In this document: one piece after another, positions 6,095 to 9,338 of the stretch
Numbering within the stretch: position 1 is the stretch's first letter
Layout: each line of letters opens with the position of its first letter
Assembly (NCBI GenBank): GCA_002413075.1
Contig: DHWG01000181.1
Coordinates: 1 to 9,338 of the forward strand
Reading direction: 5' to 3'
Source: Desulfosporosinus sp. UBA5188
Lineage (GTDB): Bacteria > Bacillota > Desulfitobacteriia > Desulfitobacteriales > Desulfitobacteriaceae
Length of the DNA: 9,338 bases
Translations under genes and position numbers: made by a program
The notes under the pieces: generated by a model
What the model saw: the letters and a program-made list of their open reading frames with translations, nothing else
What the model was told of the DNA's origin: nothing
Databases searched by the model: none

Positions 6095-7021
6095 ATGTTT
6101 GAAAATTTCTTGACACATGCCAGTTTTTTATATACAACAACAAATCTTGCCGTGGCGCAAGCCGCCGGTACCTCGACCGTACCCTGGTGGATATGGCCGC
6201 TTGCCTTACTCGTTACGACGTTTCTAATTGGAATCGTCGCTGCGCTCGCCGGAGTTGGTGGTAGTGTGTTGTTTGTACCAATTGTCAGTAGCTTTTTCCC
6301 TTTTAACTTTGATTTCATCCGCGGATCTGGTTTATTTGTGGCTCTTGCCTGTTCGTTGTCCGCAGCGCCTAAACTATTAAAACTCAATTTAGCAAGCTTA
6401 CGCTTGGTGATTCCCTTAGCCTTAATTGCCTCGACCTCAAGCATCGTCGGCGCTTATCTAGGACTTTCACTACCGCAAAGCATCCTGAAAATTTTATTAG
6501 GAATCTTAATTACGGGAATTTCCGTGCTTTTCATGTTTTCTAAAAATAGTGAGTTTCCTAAAATTGGGGAACCAGATGCTTTAGTTCGTTATTTGAAAAT
6601 TGGCGGTTCCTATTACGAGCCATCAACCGGTAAAGATATTACTTGGTCGATCTGGAGACTTCCAGCCGGCCTCATCCTCTTTAGTGGTATTGGGATCATC
6701 GCTGGGATGTTCGGGATTGGAGCAGGCTGGGCTAACGTACCCGTCCTTAACATGCTTCTCGGGGCACCGCTTAAAATCGCGATTGGTACTAGTATGTCAC
6801 TGCTAGCCATCACAGATACCTCAGCGGCATGGATCTATTTGAATCAAGGGGCGGTCCTTCCAATCATAACGATTCCATCCGTCATAGGGATTATGGCGGG
6901 CTCAAGAGTTGGCGTGAAGTTATTAAAAACGGCTAAGCCAAAATCTATCCGGTATATTGTTATACTCATGTTATTGTTTGCAGGCTTGAAATCTTTACTA
7001 GACGGATTAGGATGGGGGTAA
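6095..7021 (+). CDS. Sulfite exporter TauE/SafE (TSUP) family anion transporter
   Basis: This 308-residue integral membrane protein belongs to the TSUP family, whose members move sulfite, sulfonates, sulfoacetate or related small organic anions. The two family half-repeats are clear: LIGIVAALAGVGGSVLFVP (about 44-62) and, in the second half, IIAGMFGIGAGWANVPVLN (201-219) followed by GAPLKIAIGTS (223-233). About eight hydrophobic spans can be traced (about 33-66, 78-92, 104-124, 129-149, 189-210, 226-248, 254-275, 285-303). A hydrophilic loop of about 35 residues (150-185) separates the halves. The N-terminal 30 residues may hold an extra short hydrophobic stretch. The ATG is preceded by GGGAGGACAAATACA. 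It is the second gene of the sigma-54 operon and is closely followed by the membrane partner gene. Substrate and direction are not readable from the sequence. Confidence 0.92.
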   Translation: MFENFLTHASFLYTTTNLAVAQAAGTSTVPWWIWPLALLVTTFLIGIVAALAGVGGSVLFVPIVSSFFPFNFDFIRGSGLFVALACSLSAAPKLLKLNLASLRLVIPLALIASTSSIVGAYLGLSLPQSILKILLGILITGISVLFMFSKNSEFPKIGEPDALVRYLKIGGSYYEPSTGKDITWSIWRLPAGLILFSGIGIIAGMFGIGAGWANVPVLNMLLGAPLKIAIGTSMSLLAITDTSAAWIYLNQGAVLPIITIPSVIGIMAGSRVGVKLLKTAKPKSIRYIVILMLLFAGLKSLLDGLGWG

Positions 7022-7027
7022 AATATT

Positions 7028-7507
7028 ATGAGTAGTCAACCACAAACCTATATTCACAGTGTTCCAACTAAATCGTTCGTCAGGAAACAAAATGATGTTT
7101 TAACAAACGTGGAAGTCAGTCCAGAACAGAATCGATACGCCAGTATTTTGTTAGTTTGCTCATGGGCGGGAATTGTTGTCATGCTAATAACGTTCCTAAT
7201 CTATATGGGTGGCCTCTTTAATCCACTTGTAAAACCTTCGGATATGCCACTCTATTGGGGATTAAGCGTGCATCAATACTTGGCAGTAACCCATGCGCCG
7301 AGTGGTTGGAACTGGTTGTCCTCCGTGAATCATAGTGATTACCTGAATTTAGTGGGTTTAGCTTTTCTGGGAATTGTCTCAGTTCTTGGGTATATTTCGC
7401 TATTTATAGACTACTTGCGCAAAAAGGATTTGCCTTACGTTATTATGGTTGCTGTGGAAATTTTAGTGATCGTTTCAGCGGCTTCTGGAGTTTTCCACAT
7501 TGCTTAG
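7028..7507 (+). CDS. Uncharacterised membrane protein paired with the TSUP transporter (159 aa)
   Basis: The gene begins six bases after the transporter stop, with GGGGG in the end of that gene serving as ribosome site, so translation is coupled. A hydrophilic N-terminus of about 35 residues precedes three membrane spans at about 37-60, 105-128 and 136-157. Between the first two lies an external or internal loop rich in Trp, Tyr and Pro (PLYWGLSVHQYL, 74-85, and GWNWL, 93-97). The end EILVIVSAASGVFHIA (144-159) is distinctive. From memory, short membrane proteins such as the DUF1634 type commonly accompany TSUP genes, and this protein could be of that or a related family; I cannot confirm the assignment. 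It is probably an accessory subunit of the transporter. It is the last gene before the operon terminator. Confidence 0.85.
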   Translation: MSSQPQTYIHSVPTKSFVRKQNDVLTNVEVSPEQNRYASILLVCSWAGIVVMLITFLIYMGGLFNPLVKPSDMPLYWGLSVHQYLAVTHAPSGWNWLSSVNHSDYLNLVGLAFLGIVSVLGYISLFIDYLRKKDLPYVIMVAVEILVIVSAASGVFHIA

Positions 7508-7604
7508 AAGGGTGAATTCAATCACAATCATCCATAACTTCTTGTCCTTCAATTTCCATCGATCTTAACAAACTCTATAAAACGCTCTAAAAAGTGGGCA
7601 GAAG

Positions 7605-7651
7605 AATAACACCCCGAAGAGATTTAATTCTCTTCAGGGTGTTATTTTGTT
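7605..7651 (+). terminator. Rho-independent terminator of the sigma-54 operon
   Basis: Arms AATAACACCC (7605-7614) and GGGTGTTATT (7637-7646), extended by GAAGAGA/TCTCTTC (7616-7622 with 7629-7635), give a 17-pair stem with one C-A mismatch and a six-base loop. The stem runs into ATTTTGTT. The opposite strand also ends in a T-rich TTATTCTTCT, so it may act in both directions and also stop the stress-protein transcript. The gap 7508-7604 before it shows no gene I can support. Confidence 0.88.
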
Positions 7652-7653
7652 CT

Positions 7654-7717
7654 ACTTGGCCAGCGCATAAGCGCAACTAAGGCGACCGCCTTCGCTGAGG
7701 CTTGGCGCTAGCCAAGT
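7654..7717. repeat. Composite palindromic element (REP/MITE-like)
   Basis: Outer arms of 13 bases, ACTTGGCCAGCGC (7654-7666) and GCGCTAGCCAAGT (7705-7717), pair with a single mismatch. Inside, three compact hairpins are also possible: GCGC-ATAA-GCGC (7663-7674), AAGGCG-AC-CGCCTT (7679-7692) and CTTGGC-GCTA-GCCAAG (7701-7716). It is GC-rich within an AT-rich gap and follows the terminator directly. Such modular palindromes are typical of dispersed bacterial repeats in intergenic space. No second copy lies in this window. The stretch 7718-7840 to its right holds no feature I can support apart from the ribosome site of the next gene. Confidence 0.65.
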
Positions 7718-7844
7718 TCTATATAACGCATTATAACATTAAAAGTGTGTGAAAAATATTGCTAACTATAGACGCAATCCTTGACTCGATGATATTCTTT
7801 ACTAGGGTTCATTCAAGAACAAATATCAAAGGAGGTGGGCAGTT

Positions 7845-7973
7845 ATGGCGATGGGTATCATTGCGATCGCTGTTATGGTGGCTATATTCGGAATTATTTC
7901 TGTTGATTATAAACAACAGCGGCAAAAAAAGGCTATCGCCAAACCCCTAGGACCACATCGCCTAAAGTTATGA
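7845..7973 (+). CDS. Single-span small membrane protein (42 aa)
   Basis: This short gene has a perfect AGGAGG ribosome site nine bases ahead of its ATG. The product starts MAMGIIAIAVMVAIFGIIS, a single hydrophobic span (about 3-20), followed by a basic tail (DYKQQRQKKAIAKPLGPHRLKL). By the positive-inside rule the tail is cytoplasmic. There are no cysteines and no cleavage site. Its TGA overlaps the 3' end of the stress-protein gene on the other strand by six bases, tail to tail. I know no family for it; the strong ribosome site and gene-like layout make it credible. No clear promoter was found upstream. Confidence 0.65.
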   Translation: MAMGIIAIAVMVAIFGIISVDYKQQRQKKAIAKPLGPHRLKL

Positions 7974-8513
7974 CAAGAAACGATCAATAGACTCTTGAGG
8001 GAGTTTTTTAATAAGCAAAACGGGTATAACCGACCGATTAAGCACCGTATGCGCTAAGCTACCAAAGATCAAGCCGTTTAAATTAGAAAGCCCCCGTGTC
8101 CCCATGATAATTAGTTCAAACGAATTTTGTGTTGCATAATCAAGAATCATATCGGCTGTGTCAGATATTTCAGAGAGCCGGGTATTCGAAAATAGCTCTT
8201 GATGATTGACGTCGTATCCGCTTTTATAAAATATTTTATTAGTGGTTTCAAGTATTCCATGATACTCATTTTGGACTTTTACATCAGATTCATTCAGCGC
8301 ATGTTTCATCCACTCAGAGGTTGGATTCACTGGCCAAATATTGACCCAATTATATTCCTTCGCCACAGAAGCTTGATTACGATCGTGTACATGCACGACC
8401 GTTAATTGCATATTGCGCATATTCTTTAACAGCGTGGCCGTGTAAACAGCCGCTGAAAAAGCCTGGTGGGATCCATCGGAATAGAGAAGTACTTTATACT
8501 TAGAACTTACCAT
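7968..8513 (-). CDS. Universal stress protein (UspA family)
   Basis: This is a single Usp domain of 181 residues from the preferred start. An N-terminal strand VLLYSDGS opens the fold, with VVHVHD at the second strand. The nucleotide-binding signature G-x2-G-x9-G-S is intact as GTRG (138-141) and GS (151-152), followed by the strand VIPVLLI. ATP binding is therefore likely. The protein is cytoplasmic, with no membrane segment. It has a longer middle region (about 45-105) than minimal UspA proteins. Two in-frame ATGs exist; the one at 8513 has AAGGAGG nine bases ahead while the one at 8519 has only three bases of spacing, so the shorter form is chosen. The 3' end overlaps the 42-residue gene on the other strand. 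An extended -10 promoter lies at 8546-8554. Confidence 0.92.
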   Translation of the reverse strand: MVSSKYKVLLYSDGSHQAFSAAVYTATLLKNMRNMQLTVVHVHDRNQASVAKEYNWVNIWPVNPTSEWMKHALNESDVKVQNEYHGILETTNKIFYKSGYDVNHQELFSNTRLSEISDTADMILDYATQNSFELIIMGTRGLSNLNGLIFGSLAHTVLNRSVIPVLLIKKLPQESIDRFLS

Positions 8514-8522
8514 GCCCATTTA

Positions 8523-8527
8523 CCTCC
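8523..8527 (-). promoter_or_regulatory. Ribosome site that decides the stress-protein start
   Basis: GGAGG on the minus strand is nine bases from the ATG at 8513 but only three from the ATG at 8519, favouring the inner start that gives MVSSKYKVLLYS. Confidence 0.6.
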
Positions 8528-8545
8528 TTGAAACATATTCTTTAT

Positions 8546-8578
8546 AGTATACCATAATTGTTGAATCCAATAATTCAA
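8546..8578 (-). promoter_or_regulatory. Extended -10 promoter of the stress-protein gene with overlapping inverted repeat
   Basis: On the minus strand TGGTATACT provides an extended -10 (TATACT at 8546-8551, TGG at 8552-8554). No good -35 is present. Instead the -35 area is filled by the perfect inverted repeat TTGAAT-N6-ATTCAA (8561-8578). That is the usual place for an activator or repressor, so the gene may be under specific control. Confidence 0.5.
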
Positions 8579-8595
8579 GATTAAGTCAAGGTCTT

Positions 8596-8800
8596 GTCGA
8601 TGTTCTAGACATTGCTGACCTGACTGTTTACTACCTAAGACACACCGTTGCCACTAGGTTGCTCGAAGAGAGCGAAAGCCTTAAGGTTATATCTCCAACC
8701 CTCTAGAACACGAGGATAGATCCACCTGAGACCTCTATTCTCACGTTCATCCAAAGATAACGACGAGGACTTGTGGGGCTGCCACTAAGATAAGTGTTAT
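8596..8800 (+). pseudogene. Decayed C-terminal fragment of a tyrosine recombinase/phage integrase
   Basis: Translating from 8599 gives DIADLTVYYLRHTVATRLLE, followed by ESESLKVIS. This closely follows the catalytic core of tyrosine recombinases, in which a TPHxLRHTFATRLLE block is followed by LKxIS-LLGH. The first His of the H-x-L-R-H box is a Tyr here. The expected LLGH has become TL-stop-N, with TAG at 8704-8706 and the active His changed to Asn, while TRID follows in frame. A two-base shift at 8734-8735 then restores YSHVHPKI (8736-8759), which holds the nucleophilic Tyr, and a weak AATKI-like tail. The N-terminal two thirds are absent. The gene is dead by deletion, stop and frameshift. 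It is too broken for ordinary gene calling and marks a lost mobile element. Confidence 0.75.
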
Positions 8801-8844
8801 GAAAATCGAGTCGGCGTTAATAATAATTTAATGAATCTCTCTGT

Positions 8845-8891
8845 AAGGGTTGAACTATTGGATGAATGCCAGTAGCTCAACCCTTTTATTT
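8845..8891 (+). terminator. Orphan rho-independent terminator before the chemotaxis-like gene
   Basis: AAGGGTTGA (8845-8853) pairs perfectly with TCAACCCTT (8877-8885). The inner strands CTATTGG and CCAGTAG extend the stem, with one T-G pair and one mismatch. The stem leads into TTATTT. No intact gene ends upstream on this strand; only the recombinase remnant does, so it may once have served that gene. Confidence 0.75.
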
Positions 8892-8916
8892 AAATACCGC
8901 TCATGAATCTTGAACT

Positions 8917-8953
8917 TTATTACGATAATATAATTGTTATTACGACAATATAA
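8917..8953 (+). repeat. Tandem 17-bp direct repeat upstream of the chemotaxis-like gene
   Basis: TTATTACGATAATATAA (8917-8933) and TTATTACGACAATATAA (8937-8953) differ at one position and are spaced 20 bases apart, about two helical turns. Each contains a partial ATTA/TAAT dyad and a -10-like TATAA. The repeats lie 35-70 bases ahead of the ATG, where a regulator would act. I found no convincing -35 partner, so the promoter itself is not assigned. Confidence 0.55.
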
Positions 8954-8987
8954 CTTATTTAAAATGAAAAATTAGGAGGAATGGCGA

Positions 8988-9338
8988 ATGAGTCAAAATC
9001 AAGCCGCTTCTGCTTCTACGATCAGTGAGAATCAGACGAATCTTAATGACGAGATAAAAAACGTCAATTCAGTCACTGGCAAGATTGACGCAGTCATGGA
9101 TTTTATTAAAGACATTGCGGATGAAACTCGTTTATTAGGCTTAAATGCAGCCATTGAAGCAGCTAGAGCTGGAGAGGCAGGGCTAGGATTTGGCGTTGTC
9201 GCCCAAGAAATCAGAAAACTCTCAGCTGACTCGAAAGAAACAGTCGGTAAGATTAAAGATTTAACCACAATTATTAAGGAGTCCGTAGATAAGACCGTAG
9301 CTATGGGAAATGAAACAACGATAACCATTGAACAGCAA
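8988..9338 (+). CDS. Soluble methyl-accepting chemotaxis protein signalling domain, 3' end outside window
   Basis: The 117 residues seen start MSQNQAASASTISENQ and run straight into a methyl-accepting signalling helix pair. The hairpin tip is IKDIADETRLLGLNAAIEAARAGEAGLGFGVVAQEIRKLS (split here for description: residues about 42-81), with the conserved LNAAIEAARAGE at about 53-64. A second heptad-rich helix follows. The family consensus QTNLLALN reads DETRLLGLN and GRGF reads GLGF. No membrane segment or N-terminal sensor domain precedes it, so the protein is cytoplasmic, and any sensory domain must lie beyond the window or in a partner. The ATG at 8988 has AGGAGG eight bases ahead; the ATG at 8981 is too close and closes early in its frame. 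It probably signals through CheW/CheA. The frame is open at the right edge, so the gene is partial. Confidence 0.88.
   Translation, partial: MSQNQAASASTISENQTNLNDEIKNVNSVTGKIDAVMDFIKDIADETRLLGLNAAIEAARAGEAGLGFGVVAQEIRKLSADSKETVGKIKDLTTIIKESVDKTVAMGNETTITIEQQ

Noticed and set aside
7510..7610. Minus-strand open stretch reading HFLERFIEFVKIDGN before a stop, like the tail of a lost gene
   Set aside because: No start or ribosome site, only about 20 codons, and it runs back into the terminator; similarity to a known protein could not be supported.
7654..7717. CRISPR-like or attachment-site reading of the composite palindrome
   Set aside because: There are no repeated units with spacers, and no tRNA or duplicated core nearby.
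7924..7940. Possible minus-strand terminator GGC-GATA-GCC plus seven T for the stress gene
   Set aside because: The stem is only three pairs; the seven A are the lysine codons of the 42-residue gene.
7759..7950. Plus-strand 63-residue frame
   Set aside because: It overlaps the 42-residue gene in another frame; that gene has the proper ribosome site and a coherent membrane-span sequence.
8888..8934. SigD-type or SigA promoter for the methyl-accepting gene within the tandem repeat
   Set aside because: CGATAAT and TATAAT resemble -10 boxes, but no -35 partner occurs at the right distance.

Overview
The window looks like chromosomal DNA from an anaerobic, spore-forming member of the Firmicutes, probably of the Desulfosporosinus/Desulfitobacterium type. 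This rests on strong AGGAGG ribosome sites, the overlapping trmK-nif3 pair, a type-A-like RNase P RNA, an AtoS/NtrC-type sigma-54 two-component system and a TauE/SafE transporter. The organism assignment is an inference from gene content and style, not a database match.

Left part (1-2400, minus strand). The window opens inside the RNase P RNA gene (rnpB), whose 3' end lies outside. Just upstream of it is a 57-residue charged protein gene, too short for ordinary gene finders, with its own sigma-A promoter and two inverted repeats in its leader. Next come nif3-like and trmK, which overlap by 10 bases and share a promoter near 2350.

Central part (2394-7650). A minus-strand operon encodes a membrane histidine kinase and an NtrC-family sigma-54 activator. 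It ends in a clear terminator at 2394-2419. Divergent from it is a plus-strand operon preceded by a textbook -24/-12 sigma-54 promoter (TTGGCACG-N4-TTGCA, 5667-5683), with a 22-bp inverted repeat at about -83 that is a good candidate activator site. The operon encodes a 68-residue four-cysteine zinc-finger-like protein, a TauE/SafE (TSUP) anion transporter and a 159-residue uncharacterised membrane protein. It ends in a strong hairpin terminator. The layout predicts that the kinase senses an extracytoplasmic signal and the regulator switches on a zinc-protein plus anion-transport operon. The signal and the transported anion cannot be read from the sequence.

Right part (7650-9338). A 64-base composite palindrome (three hairpins or one long stem) looks like a dispersed repeat. 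A 42-residue single-span membrane protein gene follows; its stop codon overlaps, tail to tail, the 3' end of a universal stress protein gene on the minus strand. Upstream of that gene lies a decayed C-terminal fragment of a tyrosine recombinase (about 8596-8800). It has a stop and a frameshift but still shows LRHT-ATRLLE, LKVIS and YSHVHP. An orphan terminator and a tandem 17-bp repeat then lead into a soluble, membrane-free methyl-accepting signalling-domain protein that runs off the right edge.
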